Assembly (NCBI RefSeq): GCF_030695125.1
Contig: NZ_JAUYTP010000029.1
Span: 541,746-605,745 of the forward strand
Source: Allobosea sp.
GTDB lineage: Bacteria > Pseudomonadota > Alphaproteobacteria > Rhizobiales > Beijerinckiaceae
Length of the DNA stretch: 64,000 nt
Reading direction: 5' to 3'
The first letter of the stretch is position 1. Each line of letters starts with the position of its first letter. The notes beneath the pieces are model-generated. The model ran no database searches, was not told the DNA's origin, and saw only the letters and a program-made list of their open reading frames with translations. The position numbers were made by a program, and so were the translations under genes. Shown here one piece after another: positions 42,232 to 50,277 of the stretch.

Positions 42232-43173
42232 TCAGGGACGCGGGTGGGCGGAACAATCCGCCATGCCGGTCGCGGTAATGTTGGGATGGGCCATGGCGCG
42301 GGGCTCGATCTGCGTTTCCGTCGCTTCCCGAAAGGCTGCTTCGATGGCCGCGAGCTTCGTCGCCTGCACGCGGGCAAAATCCTCCCGGAACGCACGCGAG
42401 AGCCAAAGCCGCGACCGCCCGGGAAGGCCGCTCCAGCCGATCGCGCCGCTCTCGATGGCGGCGGCGAGGATGCGGCCGGCATGCGTCCGCGAGATGTTGA
42501 ACGGGCGCGCCAGGGCCGAAACCGAGGTCACATCCGTGAGGGCCCGCTCCTCATCCCGCGCGGTGGCGACATCGACACCGGTGATGAGCCGGTCCATCAG
42601 GCTGCTGCCCTCGTCGACCGAGGCGAAGATCCGATAGGTTGCCGGCGGGGTCCGGATCACGGCGTTGGCCAGGAAGCGCTCCGCCACGGCGGGCTGAAGC
42701 CTGGCCAAGAGCGTTGCGCCGTCGGCCTGCAGGCGCGTCGCCCGGTCACCGCCATCGAGGCCGTCGATCGCAGACAGATGCAGCTTGTACCATTCGCTCA
42801 GGCCCCAGAGCGTGGCTGCGGCCGGCTCGGCCGGACCGCCGCGGCCGCTGCCGGGCCTCACCGGCTGGATGATCCCGTAATGCAGCGCCTCCGCGAAGAA
42901 GGCCGCGGCCGTGTTGCGGCTGGACAGGCCGTGATCGAGCGCGAGATCGACGAAATCCCGTTGGGTGAAGCCGGGCTTGCCGCTGCGGAGGCCGCGGAAA
43001 TAGGCGCCGAGTACCGCATGCGAGATCAGGCAGCGCTGCTGGGCCGCAAACTGCGAAACCAGCCGCGGCGCGACATTCTGGACCTCCAGAAATCCGCCGG
43101 CGAGACGATGGACCAGCCCGGCAAATCGCGGATCGGCCAGCATGTCTGCGACCCGCGCATCCAACGTCGGCAT
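42232..43173 (-). CDS. Two-HTH putative transcriptional regulator (tandem copy 2)
   Basis: A 313-residue close paralogue of the preceding gene; long blocks are identical (AEALHYGIIQPVR, DVTSVSALARPFNISRTH, RSRLWLSRAFR). ATG 43173 was chosen because it gives the same MPTLDARVA start and follows a G-rich stretch; the frame is open to 43242. The C-terminal 25 residues have diverged from copy 1. The two lie head-to-tail 133 bp apart, so a tandem duplication including the promoter is the simplest explanation. Target genes are unknown; the exoprotein operon and the MFS gene are the nearest - strand candidates. Confidence 0.8.
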   Translation of the reverse strand: MPTLDARVADMLADPRFAGLVHRLAGGFLEVQNVAPRLVSQFAAQQRCLISHAVLGAYFRGLRSGKPGFTQRDFVDLALDHGLSSRNTAAAFFAEALHYGIIQPVRPGSGRGGPAEPAAATLWGLSEWYKLHLSAIDGLDGGDRATRLQADGATLLARLQPAVAERFLANAVIRTPPATYRIFASVDEGSSLMDRLITGVDVATARDEERALTDVTSVSALARPFNISRTHAGRILAAAIESGAIGWSGLPGRSRLWLSRAFREDFARVQATKLAAIEAAFREATETQIEPRAMAHPNITATGMADCSAHPRP

Positions 43174-43212
43174 CCGACCCCCCCGGAACGGCACCCTCTG
43201 CAGCCACGCCTT

Positions 43213-43247
43213 GAACACAGGACCCAATCCAGAGCAACACAAGAAAT
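43213..43247 (-). promoter_or_regulatory. Conserved 35-bp upstream element of tandem regulator copy 2
   Basis: It shares GAACACA, AGAGCAA and GAAAT blocks at identical spacing with 42131-42165, while the bases between have diverged. It lies 40 bp before the gene. Conserved blocks in diverged spacers suggest a functional site. Confidence 0.45.
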
Positions 43248-43327
43248 GGTGCGCGGATCAGCGGTCTTATGCGACGTCAGGCTCGCGCCGGATGGCCACG
43301 CCACAGCGTCCGCCGCTGGCTTGCAGA

Positions 43328-43921
43328 TCAGCTCCGGGTTTCCAGCAAGCCGTGCAGCAAGGCACCGACCATGGCCCGGTACCGCAGATGGATCTGGTCG
43401 GGGGCGATCGGGGGGAGGCTCTGATTGGTCCCGCGCGCGCCATCGGCGAGAAGCTGCGCGACCTCGTCTGCGGAGATGCCGGGTTTGAGCTGCAGCCGGT
43501 TCGCCGCCTGGAGTTCGACGAGAAAATCAGCCAGTTGCGACTGGAAGGAAACGGCGGACGCGATCATCAGATCGCGGCAGCGACGGAACGCCTGATCGTT
43601 CAGTTCGACCGCATGGGGCGAACTCGCGAGGCGGCGGCGGGTATGGCCGTAGCGGGTATCGAGAATGGTCGCGACGATCGTCACGACATCGCTGCCCTCG
43701 GCAAGTGCGGCGCGGCCGGCGGCCATGCCCTGCTCGACGGCCCTGTGGTTGACGTCCTCGATCAGGAGACGGAACGCATCCTCCTTGCCGCTGATGTGAT
43801 TGTACAGCGTCCTGCGGGTGACATCGATCGCCTTGGCGAGGCCGGTCATGGTGATGTGCTCGTAGCCGTGATCGAGGAAGGCTCGCTCCAGCCGAGATGA
43901 GAGTTCCGCGCGTGTCATCAT
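43328..43921 (-). CDS. TetR/AcrR-family transcriptional regulator
   Basis: A 197-residue one-component regulator with the TetR N-terminal HTH: AFLDHGYEHITMTGLAKAID then VTRRTLYNHISGKEDAFRLL. The C-terminal ligand domain is helical and has no recognisable motif. The start ATG at 43921 (a second ATG follows directly) puts the HTH at the usual distance from the N-terminus. It is followed on the same strand by the tandem HTH regulators, 154 bp away. No ligand or target can be inferred. Confidence 0.88.
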   Translation of the reverse strand: MMTRAELSSRLERAFLDHGYEHITMTGLAKAIDVTRRTLYNHISGKEDAFRLLIEDVNHRAVEQGMAAGRAALAEGSDVVTIVATILDTRYGHTRRRLASSPHAVELNDQAFRRCRDLMIASAVSFQSQLADFLVELQAANRLQLKPGISADEVAQLLADGARGTNQSLPPIAPDQIHLRYRAMVGALLHGLLETRS

Positions 43922-44330
43922 CTCACGTTCCCGATCACGGCCGGTCCATCGGTCAGGGCATCCCCTTCGCCGCGAGAATCCGCCCGGCTGTTCTTGCCCT
44001 CCTCCGAGGGGCGAAAGCAATCAATCCCCCAGCCGACCAAGCCATCATCCACTGGATCATGACGATAGGGAAGCGCGACGCCCTGCGCTCCCGGGCTGAC
44101 GGCCGCTCGCGCAAAAACAGGTCAAGCCACCACGCATCAAAGCAGTCGCCCTGTTGTCGCAGTACATATTCCGGCTTCACACGGATTCCGGAACCTCCGG
44201 GCCACACCGCCCAGAGTGACTATTTTTGAATTCTTCGACACGCCCGAGGAACGGCCGTTGACGAAGAGCAGAAGCAAGTGAAATAGCGCGCAGCGTCGTG
44301 ATGGAACGGCGTTGAACCTAAGGAATCATC
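43922..44330. other. Intergenic region (about 410 bp) between TetR and small secreted protein genes
   Basis: No gene with supportable features. The right end holds a possible promoter for the small protein (TTGACG at 44258). Two ATTCCGG copies lie near 44167-44195. The rest shows nothing I can name. Confidence 0.5.
44258..44286 (+). promoter_or_regulatory. Possible promoter of the small secreted protein gene
   Basis: TTGACG, 17 bases, then AAATAG. The -35 is good and the -10 weak. It lies about 45 bp before the ATG at 44331. Confidence 0.3.
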
Positions 44331-44597
44331 ATGAATATCAAGATTCTTACGCTGCTTCTCGGCGGCAGCCTTTGCTTGGCCTCGGCCGCCCATTCGCAGA
44401 GCGCCGACGACCGCAAATGGGTGGCCCAGTGCCTGAACGACAACCAGGCCGCCAAGGTGAGCACCGCGGTCGTGGCGACCTATTGCACCTGCATGAACAA
44501 CAAGATGAGCGACGGCGAAACGCGATCGATCACCCAGTGGGAAAAGGCCAATCCGAACGCACGCCGCGCCTGCGAGCAGGAAGCCGGCTGGAACTGA
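44331..44597 (+). CDS. Small secreted cysteine-containing protein, function unknown
   Basis: An 88-residue protein with a clear signal peptide (MNIKILTLLLGGSLCLASAA, cleavage near HSQS) and a mature part of about 64 residues with four cysteines, including CTCM, CLND and RACEQ contexts, suggesting two periplasmic disulfides. AAGGA precedes the ATG at a good distance. A hairpin follows the stop, so it is probably monocistronic. I recognise no family. Confidence 0.8.
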   Translation: MNIKILTLLLGGSLCLASAAHSQSADDRKWVAQCLNDNQAAKVSTAVVATYCTCMNNKMSDGETRSITQWEKANPNARRACEQEAGWN

Positions 44598-44624
44598 GAC
44601 ACCGTCAAAGCCGCTTCATCGGTC

Positions 44625-44651
44625 GAGGCGCGCGCGACGCGCGGGCGCCTC
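44625..44651 (+). terminator. Hairpin downstream of the small secreted protein gene
   Basis: GAGGCGC (44625-44631) pairs with GCGCCTC (44645-44651), with an inner GCGC/GCGC pair, 28 bp past the stop. There is no T run. Confidence 0.4.
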
Positions 44652-44762
44652 TCTGACCCGCCTGACCCATGAAGACCAGCCGAAGACCGAGGCCGCCTGA
44701 ACCCGACCTCAGGCCGCCAAAGGCGGCTCTGTGCGGGAGTGTCACTGATCGATCGAAAAAAA

Positions 44763-44839
44763 TGGCGCGCCCGAAAGGATTCGAACCTCTGACCCTCAGA
44801 TTCGTAGTCTGATGCTCTATCCAGCTGAGCTACGGGCGC
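44763..44839 (-). tRNA. tRNA-Arg (anticodon ACG)
   Basis: On the - strand the 77-nt sequence has acceptor GCGCCCG pairing with CGGGCGC, a D-arm with TAGCTCAGCTGGATAGAGC, an anticodon loop CTACGAA giving ACG, a TTCGAAT T-loop and an encoded CCA end. Confidence 0.97.
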
Positions 44840-45013
44840 GTATCGGGGCCACGGCGTTTGCCTGTCGCCCGATGTCGGCGGATTTAGCCGCTCTCCCCCG
44901 TCTTGGCAACCCTCAATGTCGCCGGCTCCGGAAAGTTTTGCCCGGGCCTCGCCGTCAGCACGCCTGCGCCCGATCGCGGCGCACTCCGGGGCCTTGCGAA
45001 GGCGCCCTGCGCC

Positions 45014-45388
45014 TCAGCCCTTGAGCGCGAGCAGCGGCAGCGCCGACGTCGCCCGGCGCGCGAGGGCTTTCCCCCGGCTCTTGGGCAGCTTCTCGGCGAT
45101 GCCGTAGAGTTGCTCGCGGCGGTCCATCTCGCGCCAGACATCCTCCGGCGCGATCCCCATCTCGCTCCAGAGGACCACGAGATTGTAGATCAGATCGGCG
45201 CTTTCGAGGATCGTCCGCTGGCGGTCGCCCTGCACCGCCTCGAGCCCGACCTCGAACGCCTCCTCGGCCAGCTTCTTGGCCATTTTCGGCAAGCCTTCGC
45301 CTGCCAGCCTCGCGGTGCGCGACAAGGCCGGGTCGAGCGAGCGGGCGCCAAGGATGGCGGCATGCAGCCGGTGGATCGAATCAGCCAT
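45014..45388 (-). CDS. Phosphoribosyl-ATP diphosphatase (HisE)-like / MazG-type pyrophosphohydrolase
   Basis: A 124-residue all-alpha NTP-PPase domain protein. The metal-binding pattern EExxE...ExxD is present as AEEAFEVGLEAV and ILESADLIYNLVVLW. HisE hydrolyses phosphoribosyl-ATP in histidine synthesis. The C-terminal extension (KSRGKALARRATSALPLLAL) is longer than in a minimal HisE, and no other his gene is nearby, so a related pyrophosphohydrolase is possible. ATG 45388 gives MADSIHRLHAAI; the frame is open further upstream without family similarity. It lies between tRNA-Arg and the ABC exporter. Confidence 0.78.
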   Translation of the reverse strand: MADSIHRLHAAILGARSLDPALSRTARLAGEGLPKMAKKLAEEAFEVGLEAVQGDRQRTILESADLIYNLVVLWSEMGIAPEDVWREMDRREQLYGIAEKLPKSRGKALARRATSALPLLALKG

Positions 45389-45464
45389 GACGGCAGAATC
45401 CGCGCGGCCGATGAGGATTTGATGACAAACGCACGACATCAGCCGCGGCGGCGCAGCCCGGCGC

Positions 45465-47285
45465 TCAATCCTCGATGAATTGCAGCCGGTGAAGCCGCGC
45501 ATAGGCGCCCTCGCGCGCCAGCAGCGCCTCATGGCTGCCGGTCTCGACGATCCTGCCCTCTTCGAGAACGACGATCAGATCGGCCTCCCGCACGGTCGAG
45601 AGCCGGTGGGCGATGACCAGCGTGGTCCGGTTCTTCATCAACCGGCCAAGCGCCTGCTGCACCAGCCGCTCGGATTCCGCATCCAGCGCGCTCGTCGCCT
45701 CGTCGAGCAGCAGGATCGGCGCATCCTTGAGGATGGCGCGCGCGATCGCGATGCGCTGGCGCTCACCGCCCGACAGCTTCTGGCCGCGCTCGCCGACGGA
45801 GGAAGCATAGCCCTCCGGCATCGCCATGATGAAGTCATGAGCGGCGGCGTCCTTGGCGGCGGCGACGATCTCCGCGTCGCTGGCGCCGGGCCGCCCGAAG
45901 GCGATGTTGGCGCGCACAGTGTCGTCGAACAGCACGACATCCTGGCTGACGACGCCAATTTGGGCGCGCAGCGAGGTCAGTGTCAGCCCGCGCAGATCCT
46001 GCCCGTCGATCTCGACCCGGCCCGCGGTCGGGTCGTAGAGCCGCGGCACCAGCGCCAGCAGCGTCGATTTCCCCGATCCCGAACGGCCGACCAGCGCCGT
46101 GGTCCTGCCGCCCTGCGCCACGAGGTCGATGCCCTCCAGCGCGCGCGCATCGTCGCGATAGCGGAAGCGCAGCTGGCGGAAGGCGACCTCGCCCGGGCCG
46201 ACCTGCAGCGGCCGGGCGTCCGCAGGCTCGACGATCTGCGGCTTCTCGTCGAGCAGAGCATAATAGCGCTTCAGCGACGCGCCGGCCTCCTGGACGATGG
46301 CGTTGAGGTTGCCCAGCGAGCGCAGCGGCTGCGCCGCCAGCAGAAGTGCCGAGACATAGCCGGTGAAATCGCCGACCGTCGAACCGCCGCCGGTGATGCG
46401 CACGCCGATCGCCGCCAGCACGCCCGCGACCGCCATTCCGCCGCCGACCTCGAGCAGCGGATCGAGCCGGCCGCGCGCATTGGCGGCTTTCATCTTGAGC
46501 GCCCGGATGGTCTCGAAGGCGGTTGCCGCGCGCCGCTCGAGATAGGGCTCGAGCGTGTCGGTCTTGGCGACGCGCGCGCCCTGCAGGCTCTCGGTGACGA
46601 GGCTCGCCATCAGCCCGGTCTGCTCCTGCTGCGAGGTCGCCATGCGGCGCAGCTTCCGGCCGATCTTGCCGATCGGATGCGCGACGATGGGCGCGATCAG
46701 CATAACGACCAGCGTCATCTGCCAGTCGATCCAGAACATCGCGCCCACCAGCGCGACCGCGGTGAGCACGTCGCGCACCGCAATGTTGATCAGCCGGGTC
46801 AGCGCCTCCTTGACGAAGGTGAAATCGGTGGTGAAGCGCTGTGTCAGCGAGGCCGGGTTTTCGCGATGCAGCTGCGCCAGATCGGCGCGGATCAGATGCG
46901 AATAGAGCGCCGTCTGCATGTCCGCCTCGATGCGGCTGACGACGCTGTTGGTCATCACAGTCTGGGCCAGCAGCGAAAACCCCTTCACCGCCGTGACGAT
47001 GACGACGACGACTGCAACCGCGTTGACCACGCCGATCTCGATGCCGAGCGACTTGGAGACCAGCCGCTCCATGCGGCGGACGAAGCCGGTCGCCTCCGCC
47101 GTCATCGGGTCGGCGAAGGCATCGAACGCCGCCTTGATCAGCAGCGGGTAGAAGCTCGTCGTCGCCGCGATCACCACGACGAGGCCGAGGATCATCGCCA
47201 TCTGCGGCAGATAGGCTTTGACCTGCTCGCGCCAGACGCGGAGGAGAAGCGCGAAGGTGTCGTCGGTGACGCGGCCTATCTTCAT
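45465..47285 (-). CDS. MsbA-type ABC exporter (fused membrane and ATPase domains)
   Basis: A 606-residue half-transporter that should dimerise in the inner membrane. The N-terminal 340 or so residues hold six membrane helices, starting near MAMILGLVVVIAATTSFYPL. The nucleotide-binding domain has Walker A GRSGSGKST near residue 402, signature LSGGERQRIAIARAIL, Walker B LLLDEATSALD and IAHRLSTV. Family members flip lipid A precursors or export lipids and drugs; sequence alone cannot choose. It is divergent from the PLP enzyme at 47400 with a 114-bp gap. Confidence 0.92.
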   Translation of the reverse strand: MKIGRVTDDTFALLLRVWREQVKAYLPQMAMILGLVVVIAATTSFYPLLIKAAFDAFADPMTAEATGFVRRMERLVSKSLGIEIGVVNAVAVVVVIVTAVKGFSLLAQTVMTNSVVSRIEADMQTALYSHLIRADLAQLHRENPASLTQRFTTDFTFVKEALTRLINIAVRDVLTAVALVGAMFWIDWQMTLVVMLIAPIVAHPIGKIGRKLRRMATSQQEQTGLMASLVTESLQGARVAKTDTLEPYLERRAATAFETIRALKMKAANARGRLDPLLEVGGGMAVAGVLAAIGVRITGGGSTVGDFTGYVSALLLAAQPLRSLGNLNAIVQEAGASLKRYYALLDEKPQIVEPADARPLQVGPGEVAFRQLRFRYRDDARALEGIDLVAQGGRTTALVGRSGSGKSTLLALVPRLYDPTAGRVEIDGQDLRGLTLTSLRAQIGVVSQDVVLFDDTVRANIAFGRPGASDAEIVAAAKDAAAHDFIMAMPEGYASSVGERGQKLSGGERQRIAIARAILKDAPILLLDEATSALDAESERLVQQALGRLMKNRTTLVIAHRLSTVREADLIVVLEEGRIVETGSHEALLAREGAYARLHRLQFIED

Positions 47286-47399
47286 GGCGCGCGACCTATC
47301 ATGGCGGTGGCGGGAGCGCTACCGGCGCTGTCGGGCCTTGCCCCGGACAAGAAGCTGGCGTCCCATGGTGGCGACCGATTCAGGAAAGCGCGACAGACC

Positions 47400-48536
47400 A
47401 TGCCCTTGCATCCGCCGGCCCAGGCCGGCCAGAGCTTCAACGAGATCGACACCCCCGCCCTGATCCTCGATCTCGACGCCTTCGAGCGCAATCTCGTCAC
47501 CATGGCGGCCTATACGCAGGGACATGGCGTCCGGCTGCGGCCCCACGCCAAAACCCACAAGAGTCCGGAGATCGCGCTGCGCCAGATCGCCCATGGCGCG
47601 GTCGGCCAGTGCGTCCAGAAGGTCTCGGAGGCGGAGATCCTGGTCGAGGGCGGTGTCACGGACGTGCTCGTCAGCAACGAGATCGCGGGCGCAGCCAAGC
47701 TCGACCGGCTGGCGAAGCTCGCCCGCCAGGCGAAGATCGGGCTCTGCGTCGATCATCTCGACGGGGTGCGCGAGGCTGCCGAGGCCGCCGCGCGTCAGGA
47801 CGTGGTCCTCGACGTGCTGGTCGAGATCGATGTCGGTGGCCGCCGCTGCGGCGTCGCGCCGGGCGAGACGGCGGTGAGGCTGGCGGAAGCCATTTCGCGC
47901 AGCAACTCGCTGCGCTTCGGGGGCCTTCAGGCCTATCACGGCACCGCCCAGCACATGCGCTCGATCGACGAGCGCCGCGAGGCGATCGAGCGCGCGGCGC
48001 TCGGCACCCGCAACACGATCGAGCGGCTGACGCAGGCCGGCCTGAACTGTGCCGTTGTCGGCGGCGCCGGCACCGGCACCTTCGATATCGAGAGCCAGTC
48101 GGGCATCTGGAACGAGATCCAGGCGGGGTCCTACATCTTCATGGACGCCGATTATGCCCGCAACCGCACCGCCGACGGCACGCCGTTCCGCACCTTCGAG
48201 CACGCCCTCTTCGTTCTGGCGGGGGTGATGAGCAAGCCGGTGCCCGACCGGGCCATCGTCGATGCCGGCCACAAGGCGGCCGCGGTCGATTCCGGCATGC
48301 CGACACCCTATCGGCGCGAGGGCATCGTCTACACCAAGCCCTCCGACGAGCATGGCGTGCTGACGGGCGACCCCATCGCCATGCCCCATCGCGGCGACCG
48401 GATCCTGCTGGTGCCGGGCCATTGCGACCCCACCGTGAACCTGCACGACTGGTATGTCTGCGTGCGCGGCCTGCACACGGCGGATGCCCATGTCGAGGCG
48501 CTCTGGCCGATTGCGGGGCGCGGCGCCCTGACCTGA
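47400..48536 (+). CDS. DSD1-family PLP enzyme (D-threonine / 3-hydroxyaspartate aldolase-like)
   Basis: A 378-residue fold-type III PLP enzyme. The Schiff-base lysine is probably Lys51 in RPHAKTHKSPE. A glycine-rich phosphate loop is GGAGTGTF. The C-terminal GHCDPTVNLHDW carries His341 and Asp343 in the place of the metal ligands of D-threonine aldolases. Reactions known in the family are aldol cleavage of D-threonine or 3-hydroxy-D-aspartate and dehydration of D-serine. ATG 47400 begins just before the conserved TPALILDLDAFERN segment. It stands alone between the divergent exporter and a convergent regulator. Confidence 0.9.
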   Translation: MPLHPPAQAGQSFNEIDTPALILDLDAFERNLVTMAAYTQGHGVRLRPHAKTHKSPEIALRQIAHGAVGQCVQKVSEAEILVEGGVTDVLVSNEIAGAAKLDRLAKLARQAKIGLCVDHLDGVREAAEAAARQDVVLDVLVEIDVGGRRCGVAPGETAVRLAEAISRSNSLRFGGLQAYHGTAQHMRSIDERREAIERAALGTRNTIERLTQAGLNCAVVGGAGTGTFDIESQSGIWNEIQAGSYIFMDADYARNRTADGTPFRTFEHALFVLAGVMSKPVPDRAIVDAGHKAAAVDSGMPTPYRREGIVYTKPSDEHGVLTGDPIAMPHRGDRILLVPGHCDPTVNLHDWYVCVRGLHTADAHVEALWPIAGRGALT

Positions 48537-48547
48537 CCTGACGCGCG

Positions 48548-48576
48548 GACGCGTCTTGCGCCGGCAAAGACGCGTC
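48548..48576. terminator. Perfect 10-bp hairpin between convergent genes
   Basis: GACGCGTCTT and AAGACGCGTC flank a 9-base loop. The right arm runs into the stop codon of the - strand regulator. Likely bidirectional terminator. Confidence 0.6.
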
Positions 48577-49471
48577 AACGGTTGAGCCGCACCGCCCCGC
48601 TGCTGGACAGATCGTAGCCGCCGAGCTCGCGCGCCCGGGCGGCCATCGCCGTGCCGCGCATCCAGCCCAGCAGGCTCTGAGCGGCCGGCTCGAAATAGCT
48701 CCGGCGGCGCATCACCAGATCGACATGCTCCCAGACCAGCGGCAGGAATTCGAGGCCGAATGCGGTCGCGATGGCGCGCGAGGCGACGCCGCAATCGGCG
48801 CGACCGGTGCGGATGGCGAGCGCGAGATCCTGGCCCGTGGCACAGATCCCCTCCGTGAGGACCATCGCCGTCGCGGTCAGCGCCTCGCGCTCGACCAGGC
48901 TGTTCAGGAGGAGTTGCGCGCCCGCGCCTGCCTGGCGCTGCGCGAACCGTGCCTGCTGGGTGACCGCCGACGCCAGGCCGGACAGGCCCAGCGGATTGCC
49001 GGGCGCAACCAGCAGACCCTGCTCGCGGCGCGCGAAGCCGATCACCACGGCATCGTGGAGTCCTGATTCCGCCATCACGGCCGCCGGATTGGCGCCGTCA
49101 TCGTCGGGCGTGGCATGGAGATGGATGGCCGCGATCGCGACCTCGCCGCGCACCAGCCGGTCGAGCCCGGCTTGTGAGCCTTCGGCCAGCAGGGCCAGCC
49201 CGCAGGCGGAATCGCGTACCGCCACCTCGAGCAGGGAATCCTGGCTGCCGCCGATGATCGGCGGAGGCGATACCGGTTGCATCCCTTCCGGCCGGGAGAG
49301 CCCCGCCTCGAGCCAGCGGTCGAGCGCGGCGCGCGGAAACAGCCATTTGCCGCTGACCTTGGTGCAGGGCACGGCGCCGCTGGCGACGAGGTCGTAGAGC
49401 TTGCGCTCCTTCAGCCGGAGGTAACCCGCAGCCTCCTCAGTCGTCAGATAGATCTGATCCTGCACTGACAT
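48575..49471 (-). CDS. Excisionase-type HTH regulator with PBP-like ligand domain (oxyanion sensing?)
   Basis: A 298-residue protein. Residues 1-60 are a MerR/excisionase-like HTH (LTTEEAAGYLRLKERKLYDL then VASGAVPCTKVSGKWLFPR). Residues about 80-290 resemble the periplasmic-binding-protein-like domain found in regulators near molybdopterin and oxyanion genes (e.g. AIAAIHLHATPDD, LTEGICATGQDLALAIRTGR, DCGVASRAIATAFGLEFLPL). It is divergent from a Tup-type ABC operon, with a 9-bp inverted repeat in the shared promoter. Inferred role: binds tungstate or molybdate, or a cofactor, and controls that operon. ATG 49471 was taken; an upstream extension to 49513 is less likely. Confidence 0.86.
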   Translation of the reverse strand: MSVQDQIYLTTEEAAGYLRLKERKLYDLVASGAVPCTKVSGKWLFPRAALDRWLEAGLSRPEGMQPVSPPPIIGGSQDSLLEVAVRDSACGLALLAEGSQAGLDRLVRGEVAIAAIHLHATPDDDGANPAAVMAESGLHDAVVIGFARREQGLLVAPGNPLGLSGLASAVTQQARFAQRQAGAGAQLLLNSLVEREALTATAMVLTEGICATGQDLALAIRTGRADCGVASRAIATAFGLEFLPLVWEHVDLVMRRRSYFEPAAQSLLGWMRGTAMAARARELGGYDLSSSGAVRLNR

Positions 49472-49484
49472 GCATTGACCTGCG

Positions 49485-49550
49485 TTGGTTCCCCTGTTGG
49501 CATTTGGTCGCATTGAATTCTAAGAAAGACAAGTCTTTGCAGGGAACCAA
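49485..49550. promoter_or_regulatory. Inverted repeat in the divergent regulator / ABC promoter
   Basis: TTGGTTCCC at 49485-49493 and its exact complement GGGAACCAA at 49542-49550, 48 bp apart. The left arm lies 14 bp from the regulator start and the right arm 20 bp from the permease start. Two half-sites or two operators for the divergent regulator are likely. Confidence 0.5.
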
Positions 49551-49570
49551 TAACCAGGGAGCGGGCCAGC

Positions 49571-50272
49571 TTGGACTTCGGAGCGATCTTTTCGGCCGCC
49601 TTCGCCCTGATCGTCGGGCTTGATCCGGCGTTCCTCGCGATTGTCGGCCTGTCGCTGCGGGTCACGCTGACGGCGGTGCTGATCGCGGCTCTGATCGGCC
49701 TGCCGCTGGGCGCCGCACTGGCCCTGGCGCGCTTCCGCGGCCGCTCCGCGGTGATCGTCTGTCTCAATGCGCTGATGGGCCTTCCGCCCGTCGTCGCCGG
49801 CCTCGTCGTCTTCCTGCTGCTCTCGCGCTCGGGCCCGCTCGGGCCGCTCGGGCTGCTGTTCACGCCGACGGCGATGATCCTGGCGCAGGTCCTCCTCGTG
49901 CTGCCGATCGTCATCGCGCTGACCCGCCAGACCGTCGAGGATCTCTGGGGCGAGTATCGCGACCATCTGCGCTCGGTCGGGCTGGAAGGCGTCCGCGCCA
50001 TCCCGACCCTGCTCTTCGACGGCCGCTTCGCGCTGGCCACCGCCCTGCTCGCCGGCTTCGGCCGCGCCAGCGCCGAGGTCGGCGCCGTGCTGATCGTCGG
50101 CGGCAACATCGCCGGCTACACCCGCACCATGACCACGGCGATCACGCTCGAAACCTCCAAGGGCGACCTCCCGCTGGCGCTCGGACTCGGCCTCGTCCTG
50201 ATCGCCCTGACGCTCGCCATCAATGCGGTTGCCTTCGGCGCCAGCCGGATCGGCGCACGTTATGCCGGGTGA
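49571..50272 (+). CDS. Tungstate/molybdate-type ABC transporter permease (TupB-like)
   Basis: A 233-residue inner-membrane permease with five to six hydrophobic helices. The EAA-type loop is near VEDLWGEYRDHLRSVGLEGV, and the C-terminal SAEVGAVLIVGGNIAGYTRT matches the TupB/ModB-like oxyanion permeases. The start is TTG at 49571 with GGAG nine bases upstream; no ATG is placed well. It overlaps the ATPase gene at its 3' end. Confidence 0.9.
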   Translation: MDFGAIFSAAFALIVGLDPAFLAIVGLSLRVTLTAVLIAALIGLPLGAALALARFRGRSAVIVCLNALMGLPPVVAGLVVFLLLSRSGPLGPLGLLFTPTAMILAQVLLVLPIVIALTRQTVEDLWGEYRDHLRSVGLEGVRAIPTLLFDGRFALATALLAGFGRASAEVGAVLIVGGNIAGYTRTMTTAITLETSKGDLPLALGLGLVLIALTLAINAVAFGASRIGARYAG

Positions 50273-50277
50273 GCTTC

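Noticed and set aside
43953..44207. 84-codon open frame on the - strand upstream of TetR
   Set aside because: No ribosome binding site, no family resemblance and Arg/Trp-rich composition; treated as chance.
44713..44727. GCCGCC-AAA-GGCGGC hairpin downstream of tRNA-Arg
   Set aside because: The 6-bp stem has no following T run on either strand; too weak to call as a terminator.
45480..47400. Very long + strand frame running from 45480 into the PLP enzyme
   Set aside because: The part before 47400 is antisense to the ABC exporter and has no protein-like features; only the portion from ATG 47400 is real.
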